From Treponema sp. (GTDB lineage Bacteria; Spirochaetota; Spirochaetia; Treponematales; Breznakiellaceae): a stretch of DNA of 42,448 nt. Below are positions 7,139 to 14,798 of this stretch, in pieces; within the stretch, counting starts at the first letter, position 1, and each line of letters opens with the position of its first letter. The DNA is taken from the NCBI GenBank assembly GCA_031258005.1, contig JAIRNP010000004.1:1-42448 (forward strand), given 5' to 3'. The notes under the pieces were generated by a model. It was not told the DNA's origin and made no database searches. It worked only from the letters and a program-made list of their open reading frames with translations. The position numbers and the translations under genes were made by a program.

Positions 7139-7717
7139 CTAGAATAACGCTAAGACGTTAAAGAAGATAAGCCCCAGGGCGGTAAAAAGCAAAGATAAGA
7201 GTCCTAGGGATATGAGCATCAAGGGGCGGCCTTGCATAAAGGGAGGAACCAGCTCCAGGGAAGAACGCGTACGGATTTCCTTGAGCAACAACATGGAAAG
7301 CAAGGTTCCCAAAGAAAAACCCAGGGACAGGATACAGGCTTCCATAATAGTCCCGGCGATATGAAGGCTCATCATCAGGGAACATAAGGCCAGGCCGTCG
7401 TAAGCAGTAGCAGGGTTAAACACGTGGTATTCCGGTACCAGGGAGGGGAACAAACGGGTGCATAGCCCCTCAAGGCCCATACAGACTAAAGCGCTCAGGG
7501 GAAACAACAGCGCATATTCCAGGAAGCCAAAGCCGAGAAAGACCAGGCCATAGGATCCAAGCACCCAGAGGAGGAACACCGATACAAAGAGGATCCCTAA
7601 TTGAAACAGGGGAATCGGATGAGACTGCTCCTGCCCTTCCACGATGGCACCTATTCCCAAAGCGCCGTGGAGGACCAGATTTAACGTAAAACCTGAGAAA
7701 ACAAGCAGGCCCAGCAT
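7139..7717 (-). CDS. rnfA: RNF complex membrane subunit RnfA-like
   Basis: This 192-residue protein is almost entirely hydrophobic with about six membrane helices, matching the size and topology of the RnfA/NqrE family (about 193 residues). Recognisable stretches include GFTLNLVLHGALGIG near the N-terminus and YDGLALCSLMMSLHIAGTIMEA in the second half. RnfA and RnfE form paired, inverted subunits in the membrane and carry an Fe-S site between them in characterised complexes. It is the last gene of rnfC-D-G-E-A, one base after rnfE, so it is surely co-transcribed. In many bacteria rnfB follows rnfA; here a GH57 gene does. Confidence 0.7.
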   Translation of the reverse strand: MLGLLVFSGFTLNLVLHGALGIGAIVEGQEQSHPIPLFQLGILFVSVFLLWVLGSYGLVFLGFGFLEYALLFPLSALVCMGLEGLCTRLFPSLVPEYHVFNPATAYDGLALCSLMMSLHIAGTIMEACILSLGFSLGTLLSMLLLKEIRTRSSLELVPPFMQGRPLMLISLGLLSLLFTALGLIFFNVLALF

Positions 7718-7718
7718 A

Positions 7719-8354
7719 TCATTGTTCCTTTTGGATGTAGGGTTTTTTCAGGTGGTTGAACAAGGCCACCCCATATCCCAACAGCAATAAGGCCCCTCCG
7801 GCGCTTGCCAGAATCCGAATCGGGAACAAAGCGGTTCCATCATCATCCTTGAATAGTTCAATCATCCCCTGACCCGCTCCCCCGGGGAGTGAGAGGGTCA
7901 TAAAACCCAGGGGTTCCCGGATGAGGGCAAAGGCGATGATAAGTAAGCCCAGTATCGCCGCATCTATTAGGGTTTTAACCAGGGCTCTTTCCAGGGTTTC
8001 AGCGGCAAGATGGACAAAAATCTCAGAACCCATACAGTACACCGGACAGAGGAGAATGATAAAGGCGCTTCTCAAGGCAAGGAAGGGGCTCATCAACCAG
8101 AGTACTAACAGGAAAAGGCTTCCTATGAGGCTAGATAAAAAGAGGAAAATCACCTGGATGCCTCCTTTCGGCAGAATCGGCTTTGCCGCAAAAGCGGTAA
8201 GCACGGTTAATCCGTAGACCCACAAGAGCGCGCCACAGGCAACCAGGGCAAAGGCCAATCGGCTTGAGGCGATGATCAAAAGCCCCGCCCCTGCCAAGGT
8301 AGAAAGGAGGGTATGGGAATTCCCCCATATATAGGTTTGAAACCGTTGATTCAT
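7719..8354 (-). CDS. rnfE: RNF complex membrane subunit RnfE-like
   Basis: The protein has 211 residues and about six membrane helices. The segment IREPLGFMTLSLPGGAGQG (145-163) resembles the signature 'REPLG...' loop late in RnfE/NqrD proteins, and CPVYCMGSEIFVH (103-115) supplies cysteines in the region where the family has a conserved Cys. It overlaps rnfG by 4 bp and lies one base before rnfA. The product would be an integral part of the ion-translocating membrane core, pairing with RnfA. Assignment to RnfE rather than RnfA rests on the REPLG loop and gene order. Confidence 0.7.
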   Translation of the reverse strand: MNQRFQTYIWGNSHTLLSTLAGAGLLIIASSRLAFALVACGALLWVYGLTVLTAFAAKPILPKGGIQVIFLFLSSLIGSLFLLVLWLMSPFLALRSAFIILLCPVYCMGSEIFVHLAAETLERALVKTLIDAAILGLLIIAFALIREPLGFMTLSLPGGAGQGMIELFKDDDGTALFPIRILASAGGALLLLGYGVALFNHLKKPYIQKEQ

Positions 8355-8866
8355 TGCCGTACTGCTCCTGTCTTTGGGAATGGGGGGCTTTCTATACGCC
8401 GGATATAGGTTTTGATGAGTCCCCGGGGGATTTCTTTCAGGGTCTGTTCCGGGTGGCTGGTTAAGGGAAGGATCGTATCATCCACCACCTTACCGGTACC
8501 TGCAGAAACCACCGCCATACAGGGAATGAAGATACCATTACTCATCAGGGAAAATACCAGGACCCGGTCTTCGGAACCCGCCAGGGTATACCAGTTTCCC
8601 CAGGGGAGCCGGCCCCAGGATATGTGCCGGGGGATAGGTCCCTCCAAACGCCGGGAGTCTTGCGCGGTTTCTAAGACCTGGTTTACGGTTCGCAGCAACA
8701 GGGTGGTCCGCAGAGACTGGGTAAAAAACCATATCCCCCCTCCGACGAGGAGGATCCCGGCAAGCCATCCGATGTAGATACCCCGCTCTCTAAGGGCATC
8801 CTGGGTTCTGAGCGACGGATATTCCGCCCAAGCGCCTATCGGTTCTGGGCCATCCTCATGCCTCAT
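8351..8866 (-). CDS. rnfG: RnfG-position protein, divergent, one membrane helix
   Basis: The start is ATG 8864-8866, which overlaps the rnfD stop as ATGA and has a GGGGAG Shine-Dalgarno; the longer upstream frame is only overlap with rnfD. The product has 171 residues with a cytoplasmic N-tail (MRHEDGPEPIGAWAEYP), one helix at about 31-50 (WLAGILLVGGGIWFFTQSL), then an external domain. RnfG proteins have this topology and carry an FMN attached to Thr of an S/T-G-A-T motif. No such motif is present; the nearest is SAGTGKVVDD. The name rests on gene order and topology, and the subunit may have lost its flavin. Confidence 0.5.
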   Translation of the reverse strand: MRHEDGPEPIGAWAEYPSLRTQDALRERGIYIGWLAGILLVGGGIWFFTQSLRTTLLLRTVNQVLETAQDSRRLEGPIPRHISWGRLPWGNWYTLAGSEDRVLVFSLMSNGIFIPCMAVVSAGTGKVVDDTILPLTSHPEQTLKEIPRGLIKTYIRRIESPPFPKTGAVRQ

Positions 8867-9939
8867 ACATTTCTCCCCTTTCCATAAAACCTCCGGCTTT
8901 CTATATCCCGAATCAGGGGAACCAAGGCGTTGATCAGGGCTATAGCAAAAAAAGCGCCATAGCCCTCTAAGCCGTAATAGCGGAATATAAAGGTCAGACC
9001 CCCTGCTCCTGCTGCTGTAACCAAGGCTCCCCAATTCGACTTGGGTCCGGTAACGGGATCCGCCAGCAATAAGAAGGCCGCTACTATGGTGCCCCCTGAA
9101 AAGAACCCGAAGAATATATCTCCGTTCCCCAGCATACCCCCAAAAGGAAGGGCCCCAAACAGCCTAATGAGCAGGCCATACACCCCTAAGTACACCGCAG
9201 GAACCCAAGACCGGCTTACCTGGGAAGCGGTAATGATGATGGTGCCCAGGAGCAAGGCAAAAACACCCCGGTCTGCAATAATACCCATCCCTGAGGAATT
9301 AAAAAACTCGACATACCCTTCGGGTAATTCCAGGTTGAAGAGCGAAAAAACACGGCTGTTCAGAAAGGACTGGACCGTCCACTCCAAAGAACCTACGGGA
9401 GAAGAAAAATAACCGCCCCCTAGACGGAGGATCTCCAAAGGAGAACCGCCGGGATCCACGAGACCCTGCCGTATCCCTGCGGATACGATGGCCCAGGGAG
9501 ACATTTCCAAGGACTTATTGAAGATTTCAGGCCAGGAACACCGGATGAAAAGCCAGCCTCCTATGGCCGGATTCATCCAATTGGATCCAAGGCCGCCAAA
9601 ACTGTGCTTCACCACTGCCATAGCAAATACCCCGCCCATAACCGCGTAGAGGGGATGCAGGTTATTCGGCAGGAGGAGCACCAGGACCAGGGCAGAGGCC
9701 ACAGAACTCCCGTCCCGGATCATACCGGCTTTTTCGGTTCTAAAATAGAACAGAAATTCGGTAAGTACCGCTGCAAGCACCGTACTGAGGGCGATGAACA
9801 ACGAAGCAAAGGAGTCGCTTAGGGAAGACTGGAAGATCGCTAAACCCGCACATAAGCTAACCACCCACATCCGTCCTGCAGTAGGCCAGGAGAGATTTAT
9901 TTGGGCCCGTCGATACCATAAGATGTCTTTTTCCGGCAT
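8863..9939 (-). CDS. rnfD: RNF complex membrane subunit RnfD-like
   Basis: The 358-residue polytopic protein belongs to the RnfD/NqrB family. Typical segments are MIRDGSSVASALVLVLLLP (73-91), VVKHSFGGLGSNWMNPAIGG (109-128) and the late FSGGTIVAAFLLLADPVTGP. These correspond to NqrB/RnfD regions around the riboflavin/FMN sites and conserved membrane loops. The usual covalent-FMN motif (D-x-x-S/T-G-A-T) is not found; at the matching place the sequence reads DPGGSPLEIL (162-171). It starts directly after rnfC (stop and start abut) and overlaps rnfG. Its role would be electron transfer through the membrane coupled to Na+ or H+ movement, with the flavin question open. Confidence 0.75.
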   Translation of the reverse strand: MPEKDILWYRRAQINLSWPTAGRMWVVSLCAGLAIFQSSLSDSFASLFIALSTVLAAVLTEFLFYFRTEKAGMIRDGSSVASALVLVLLLPNNLHPLYAVMGGVFAMAVVKHSFGGLGSNWMNPAIGGWLFIRCSWPEIFNKSLEMSPWAIVSAGIRQGLVDPGGSPLEILRLGGGYFSSPVGSLEWTVQSFLNSRVFSLFNLELPEGYVEFFNSSGMGIIADRGVFALLLGTIIITASQVSRSWVPAVYLGVYGLLIRLFGALPFGGMLGNGDIFFGFFSGGTIVAAFLLLADPVTGPKSNWGALVTAAGAGGLTFIFRYYGLEGYGAFFAIALINALVPLIRDIESRRFYGKGRNV

Positions 9940-11271
9940 TCAGTGCTCCCCTAGGGCGGCGTTTACGATGGCGGTACTCAGGGAAAACCGTGAAGGACAC
10001 ACCAGATCGCAGCAGCCGCAGCCGTGACATTCCACAGCGCTTCCGCTGTTTTGTTCCTGCTTTTGCTTAAAGAAAACAAGACCCTTGAATAAGGCTTCCG
10101 GATCCAACCCTACGGGACACACGGTCCTGCATGCCCCGCAGCCGATACAGTTCCGCACCGCCTTACCGCCGGTTTGTTTTGCCAAGAGGGCGCTCAGGGC
10201 ATAACTAGTTTTAATCACCGGTTCATCCAGATTCTTTTCAAGGACCCTCCGGCCTGACAGGGGAGAACCCAGGATGATCCGCTGAGGCTCACCGGTAAAC
10301 CCTCCGCATTCAGCGAAGAGATCCCCTATCCGGGTTCCTATCCGCACCTTCATAACCTGGGGTTTTTTGACCGCCGAACCTCCTACCGCCACATACCGAT
10401 CCAGAATAGGCCGGTGTAAGACCAGGGCATCTCGAACCGCAGCCAAGGTAGCAGGCCCTTGGATGAGCAGGGACCCTAATACAGGTCCTGCAGGACGATC
10501 GCTTTTCCCACGGGTTTCATAGGTCCGTAAGGCCAGTTCCAATTCCCGGGGGTTCCGCTGGGGATACCGGGAACTGACCAGCACTAAGGATGCCGGTATA
10601 GCATAGGACTGGGCTTCTGCCAGCAGCATGGTCCCCAGATCCTTCTCTTTGGCAGAAACCGCATAGACGATACGGCTGACTCCGCAGGCCCGTCCGAGAA
10701 TGATGCTTCCTTCCACCACTGCTGCGGCCCGTTCCCGGCACAGCACATAGTCCGCTACCAGCCAAGGGTCGTCAAACACGCAACGGACCACCAGGCTAAT
10801 GGGTTCAGGAGTTTTATGTAAGGAAGCAAACAGATCCCCTAAGGGACGGCCCGCCCCTTCCATTTCCACAATACCATATTCTACAATGTACTGTTGTAGT
10901 TCCCCCGGTTCTAATCGTTCCCAAGAAAACCGCTCCTCCGGTTTTCCCAACTGCTCAAAACTTCCCTTAAGGCGTATGATAAGGCCCTCGTTGGTAATTC
11001 CCTCGGCCATTTCCCAGGAAACCATCCGAAGCACCTGGCCGGGAACGGTAGCATGAATATGGGCTGACCCAGGACCCTGAGCAAGGCCTATGAGCATACC
11101 CTCTCGAACAGAGGAACCCCCTGCAACCAGGGGAAGGGCCTTGGCTCCGGGATGCTGTACCAGCGGTATAACCGACAGGACCGGAAGAAACGCAACCACA
11201 CTCTCCGCTGCAGGAGGAGCGGCAGGGTCTGTAAAGTGTATTCCCCCCTGAGGAAATGTATATACTTTCAT
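9940..11271 (-). CDS. rnfC: RNF complex Fe-S subunit RnfC-like
   Basis: This 443-residue protein begins with the typical RnfC opening (FPQGGIHF, 7-14). Near the C-terminus it carries two 4Fe-4S motifs, C375-x2-C-x2-C-x3-CP and C415-x2-C-x2-C-x3-CP (CIGCGACRTVCP and CHGCGCCDLVCP). RnfC is normally the NADH or ferredoxin-side peripheral subunit with an NADH/FMN loop of the form GxGGAGFPT. Here the aligned stretch is GIVEMEGAGRPLGDL (133-147), with several of those residues changed. This suggests altered nucleotide binding. It overlaps the upstream membrane-protein gene by 4 bp and abuts rnfD. Confidence 0.8.
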   Translation of the reverse strand: MKVYTFPQGGIHFTDPAAPPAAESVVAFLPVLSVIPLVQHPGAKALPLVAGGSSVREGMLIGLAQGPGSAHIHATVPGQVLRMVSWEMAEGITNEGLIIRLKGSFEQLGKPEERFSWERLEPGELQQYIVEYGIVEMEGAGRPLGDLFASLHKTPEPISLVVRCVFDDPWLVADYVLCRERAAAVVEGSIILGRACGVSRIVYAVSAKEKDLGTMLLAEAQSYAIPASLVLVSSRYPQRNPRELELALRTYETRGKSDRPAGPVLGSLLIQGPATLAAVRDALVLHRPILDRYVAVGGSAVKKPQVMKVRIGTRIGDLFAECGGFTGEPQRIILGSPLSGRRVLEKNLDEPVIKTSYALSALLAKQTGGKAVRNCIGCGACRTVCPVGLDPEALFKGLVFFKQKQEQNSGSAVECHGCGCCDLVCPSRFSLSTAIVNAALGEH

Positions 11272-12830
11272 GCGGCTATCCGTTTCTCATTATATACCAT
11301 GCTATTTCTCTTTTTTCCAGTCTGTTTAAACCAGCTTAGAACCGTACTATACACACCCGAAGCCATAAGCAGCACGAGAAATCCTATCATATTAAGGGAA
11401 GTAACCGTAAGCATCTTCATACGGCTTGGCTGCCCTCCTCCAGTATGCCGGAAACCTTCAAGAAATGCTATGAGGTCTTCCAGGGGAAAGGGAGGAATCA
11501 CCGGGTCATCATCAGGGGAAAGGACCTGCTCATACCCTCCCATACCGGCGATGAGACCATCTGCCCCTAAGCGGTACTGTCGATAGGTTGATCCCGGCGG
11601 ATCACCCCGCTGAGGATGGTCCAAATCCTTACCGCTTCCCAGAGGGATTAAGGAAAAAGAAGCCTGATACCGTGCATGGTTTTCATAGACCCCGGTATCA
11701 ATGAGATACCGAGAGTCGGCGATAAACCCCGGATCATGATAGGCATGGAGTCCCTCATACAACCAGGGTCCATAGAGGGCCACCAGGGCCACCAGGGCAA
11801 AGGGAAGGATGGTCCGGTTAATCGGTCCCCAGGTGGCTGCATCCATGATCCGTACCGGCATAAACCGTACATGATTCTGCGCCTTCCCCTGGTTTGCTTC
11901 AAGCCAGAGGATCACCCAGAGCATAATCCCCGAGCATACCAAGACCGCGACTCCTACCTGGACAAGGCTTTTTCCTGAGGTTCTTACCATGTTCCCGGCA
12001 GTGACGGACATACCATACAAGATACCACAGAGCCATAAAAAGAGCAGCGCCCCCGTCAGGAAGACTGCCAATACAGGGTATCCCTTACCAAGGTTCTTGG
12101 CAGGTTCCCTGCCTTCGATACCATCCTGCCCGTATCGGCGGGCGGCCCAGCGTTTTCTGAGGGGTTCAGCGGCTATACCGGTCAGCACTACGAGAACTGC
12201 ACAAAGGGCAAAGCCCGGAGGCCCGGCAAATGCCAAAGAGCCCAGGATCGGCAGCAGCGCCAAGATGAGCACCGGCTCTCCAGAAAGAACCATAGTTGCC
12301 CCTGCGGCCGCTGCAAAGAGGAGGAAATAAAACAAGAAAGGCTTCTCAGAACCTAGAAAAGTGAGAGCAAAAGGAATTTCGGTAAAAACTGCGGCCAGGG
12401 ATGCTTCAAAAGCCTTAATCCGTGGCTTATTAAACCAGGGATCCGAGAGGCGGGGGTCTCCTGAAAAAGGGATAAAGAAAAGCCGTTTCCCCTCGCGCAC
12501 AAAAAAAGCCCGCAGCTTTTCCGCGTAGCCGTCATCCCGGGGATCAAAAGGTTCAACCCGATCCCGGTACGCATCCAGGGGGATCCGCTGCAAGGTCCCA
12601 AAATCATCCAAAAACACCCATTGATTAGACTCGGATAGAAACCCTTGGGTAAACGCTTCCGATGCAAGCAGCTCTCCAATCAGCCGGTCCGAATAGGAGG
12701 CATCCACCGTAAGCACCGCATACCCGCAGTTACTTTCCAGCGGCATAAGACCAAGGACTAAAAAAAACATAAAAGCCCCAAGGCCAAGGGAGAGCAGGGA
12801 TGCTACAAGCAGGGACTTCCCAAAGGACAT
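11268..12830 (-). CDS. Polytopic membrane protein of unknown function upstream of rnfC
   Basis: The start is placed at ATG 12828-12830, 11 bp after the PAP2-like gene; the longer open frame upstream overlaps that gene and has no protein-like character. The 520-residue product has an N-terminal helix (about 5-27), a soluble domain to about residue 155 (LFFIPFSGDPRLSD), then clusters of hydrophobic helices (FLFYFLLFAAAAGATMVL, LPFALVALVALYGPWLYEG), a second soluble part of about 80 residues, and a last helix near the C-terminus. It shares a 4-bp ATGA overlap with rnfC, suggesting translational coupling and perhaps a link to the RNF complex or to the envelope genes before it. I do not recognise the family. 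Confidence 0.65.
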   Translation of the reverse strand: MSFGKSLLVASLLSLGLGAFMFFLVLGLMPLESNCGYAVLTVDASYSDRLIGELLASEAFTQGFLSESNQWVFLDDFGTLQRIPLDAYRDRVEPFDPRDDGYAEKLRAFFVREGKRLFFIPFSGDPRLSDPWFNKPRIKAFEASLAAVFTEIPFALTFLGSEKPFLFYFLLFAAAAGATMVLSGEPVLILALLPILGSLAFAGPPGFALCAVLVVLTGIAAEPLRKRWAARRYGQDGIEGREPAKNLGKGYPVLAVFLTGALLFLWLCGILYGMSVTAGNMVRTSGKSLVQVGVAVLVCSGIMLWVILWLEANQGKAQNHVRFMPVRIMDAATWGPINRTILPFALVALVALYGPWLYEGLHAYHDPGFIADSRYLIDTGVYENHARYQASFSLIPLGSGKDLDHPQRGDPPGSTYRQYRLGADGLIAGMGGYEQVLSPDDDPVIPPFPLEDLIAFLEGFRHTGGGQPSRMKMLTVTSLNMIGFLVLLMASGVYSTVLSWFKQTGKKRNSMVYNEKRIAA

Positions 12831-12841
12831 GTGCCGCGACC

Positions 12842-13330
12842 CTATAAACTCGCGTATGCCGCAGCAATGAAGATCCCCAGAAACGCCCCTACCACTACTT
12901 CCAGCGGCGCATGACCATGGATTTCTTTGACCGGATGATATTCCACGTCCAGGCGATCCGCCACATTCCGCCCGAGGAAATTGAGCACCCTGGCTTGGAT
13001 TCCTGAAGAACGACGCACCCCCATGGCGTCTCGCATGACAATAAGGGCAAACCAAAAAGATACGGCAAACAAATTCGACCCGATCCCTTCTTTGAAAGCC
13101 ACCGATGTAGTTAAGGATGAAACCAAAGCCGCGTGGCTTGAGGGCATTCCCCCGGTACGCCAGACCATGATCGCCAGTATTTCCCGGGTACTTTTTTTAC
13201 GGCTATTAAGCAATACAATCACCATCTTGATAAGCTGTGCGAAAAACCAACTTGAAACAGAAGATAAAAAAATGAGATTTTCAAAAAAATTTTTTAACCC
13301 TACTCCTCGTATAGACATGGCTAAAGACAT
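12842..13330 (-). CDS. Divergent PAP2-family membrane protein (DUF212/YuiD-like)
   Basis: The 162-residue membrane protein carries the two family motifs WRTGGMPSSHAALVSSL (57-73) and EIHGHAPLEVVVGAFLG (137-153). These correspond to the PSSH and final His/Asp motifs of acid phosphatase/PAP2 proteins in the shortened DUF212 version. It may handle a lipid pyrophosphate or phosphatidyl substrate at the membrane, but the substrate is not known. The Shine-Dalgarno is GGAG, 8 nt before the ATG at 13328-13330. It lies 113 bp downstream of rodA in the same orientation, within a cell-wall gene cluster, so a role in lipid-carrier recycling is possible but unproven. Confidence 0.75.
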   Translation of the reverse strand: MSLAMSIRGVGLKNFFENLIFLSSVSSWFFAQLIKMVIVLLNSRKKSTREILAIMVWRTGGMPSSHAALVSSLTTSVAFKEGIGSNLFAVSFWFALIVMRDAMGVRRSSGIQARVLNFLGRNVADRLDVEYHPVKEIHGHAPLEVVVGAFLGIFIAAAYASL

Positions 13331-13443
13331 TATTTAACTCTCCAATAGGCAAGGGCTTTTGTCAAGACTTGGATCTCACGGGTGTCAAAAATAGCATGAC
13401 CCGCCCTCCGAATAGAACGCTCCCTGGGCCTGGGAAGGCCAAT

Positions 13444-14754
13444 TCAGCGGATAAACCTTCTGATATGAACGCTCAAGGCCAAGCCTATGCCGGTCATCGC
13501 GGAGATGATGGCGGAACCGCCGTAGGACATAAACAACAGGGGAATACCCGTGATGGGCATGATCCCCATGGTCATCCCCACGTTGATAAGAAAATGGAAA
13601 CAATACATAGCCGATAAGCCCGCGGTAATATAGGTGCCAAAGAGATCCGCCGCGGTGTTCATGATCCGCACCAGCCGTAAGGAAATGAGGAGGAACAGGC
13701 CGAACACCAGAATCCCCCCCACAAGCCCCCATTCTTCAGAAAAAATGGAGAAGATAAAATCCGTGCTTTGCTGGGGCAAAAACCGGTAATGGCTATGGGT
13801 TCCCGCAAGGTAGCCCTTGCCCCGGAGCCCGCCGGAACCAATGGCGGTGATGGATTGAATGATGTTCCATCCCGCCCCCCGGGGATCCACGTCGGGGTTA
13901 AGAAACACGATGAGCCGCATGAGCTGATAATCCTTGAGCACCTTATGGGACGCATAGGATGCACCCAGGGAAAAAATAAGGATCCCCACGGCATATACTA
14001 TCCAGAAAAAATATCCTTTCTTATAAAGGAGAAATCCCACCAACGCGAGGAGCCCCATAAGGAACAGGGCAATGGCGGCGATCCCGATAAACCGGAGGCT
14101 GGTAATAATCATAAGGGATGGTAAGGCATTCTTGAAAATATAATCCTGCCACAGGGGTAACACCATAAAGAGGGCGGTTAAGCTAATAAAGGCTATTAAA
14201 AAAATAATGTACTTTATGGAAATCCCCGCGATAAAGGTCATCACCAGGAGTATAGGGATGAATACGAGGGATGTCCCAAAATCCGGCTGGATGAGCACTA
14301 CTGCCATGGGGGTAAATACAATGAGACAGGCCACTAAAAACCGGATAAACGAATTGGCCTTTCGTTTTGAAGCATCCAAATATCGGGCAAGAAACAGGAT
14401 GGTGGTAATCTTGGCAAATTCCGAGGGCTGGATGCCGAAGCTGCCGATGCCTATCCATGCCCTGGCCCCATTCACCGTATGACCAAAAACACAGGTATAT
14501 ACCAAGAGTCCCAAGGTTCCCAGATACAGATAGGGGGACAGGGTATACCAACGCCGGTAATCGATCATGGTGATGATTAAGGCAAGAGACAAACCACTAG
14601 CCCCCCAAATGATCTGCCTGATATACTCAGTGGAGCCTTGGGTGCCCGAAGAACTGAGTCCTGATGAATAAATAAAGAGGATCCCGAATACGGTCAGCGT
14701 GATGGCGGCACATAACAACAAAAAATCAATCTCAAGTATATCTTGAATTTTCAT
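13444..14754 (-). CDS. rodA: Rod-shape peptidoglycan glycosyltransferase RodA
   Basis: The 436-residue SEDS-family protein (RodA/FtsW/SpoVE) has about ten membrane helices. Characteristic stretches are GARAWIGIGSFGIQPSEFAKI (96-116), the LIQPDFGTSLVFIP loop, GLRGKGYLAGTHSHYRFLPQQSTDFIF, and the C-terminal FHFLINVGMTMGIMPITGIPLLFMSYGGSA. It polymerises lipid II glycan strands together with the class B penicillin-binding protein encoded just upstream (mrdA). The mreB-mreC-mreD-mrdA-rodA order is the classic elongasome cluster. It runs slightly longer than the usual ~370-420 residues owing to a loop around residues 190-260, which is common in spirochaete forms. Confidence 0.93.
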   Translation of the reverse strand: MKIQDILEIDFLLLCAAITLTVFGILFIYSSGLSSSGTQGSTEYIRQIIWGASGLSLALIITMIDYRRWYTLSPYLYLGTLGLLVYTCVFGHTVNGARAWIGIGSFGIQPSEFAKITTILFLARYLDASKRKANSFIRFLVACLIVFTPMAVVLIQPDFGTSLVFIPILLVMTFIAGISIKYIIFLIAFISLTALFMVLPLWQDYIFKNALPSLMIITSLRFIGIAAIALFLMGLLALVGFLLYKKGYFFWIVYAVGILIFSLGASYASHKVLKDYQLMRLIVFLNPDVDPRGAGWNIIQSITAIGSGGLRGKGYLAGTHSHYRFLPQQSTDFIFSIFSEEWGLVGGILVFGLFLLISLRLVRIMNTAADLFGTYITAGLSAMYCFHFLINVGMTMGIMPITGIPLLFMSYGGSAIISAMTGIGLALSVHIRRFIR

Positions 14755-14798
14755 TTTTTTCCTTTACTGTTTATGCAGGATCCAAGCCCTTCTCCAGC

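Noticed and set aside
13331-13443. Separate promoter for the PAP2-like gene
   Set aside because: A TTGACA-like box exists on the minus strand (around 13352-13357), but no acceptable -10 is found at 16-18 bp, so read-through from rodA is simpler.
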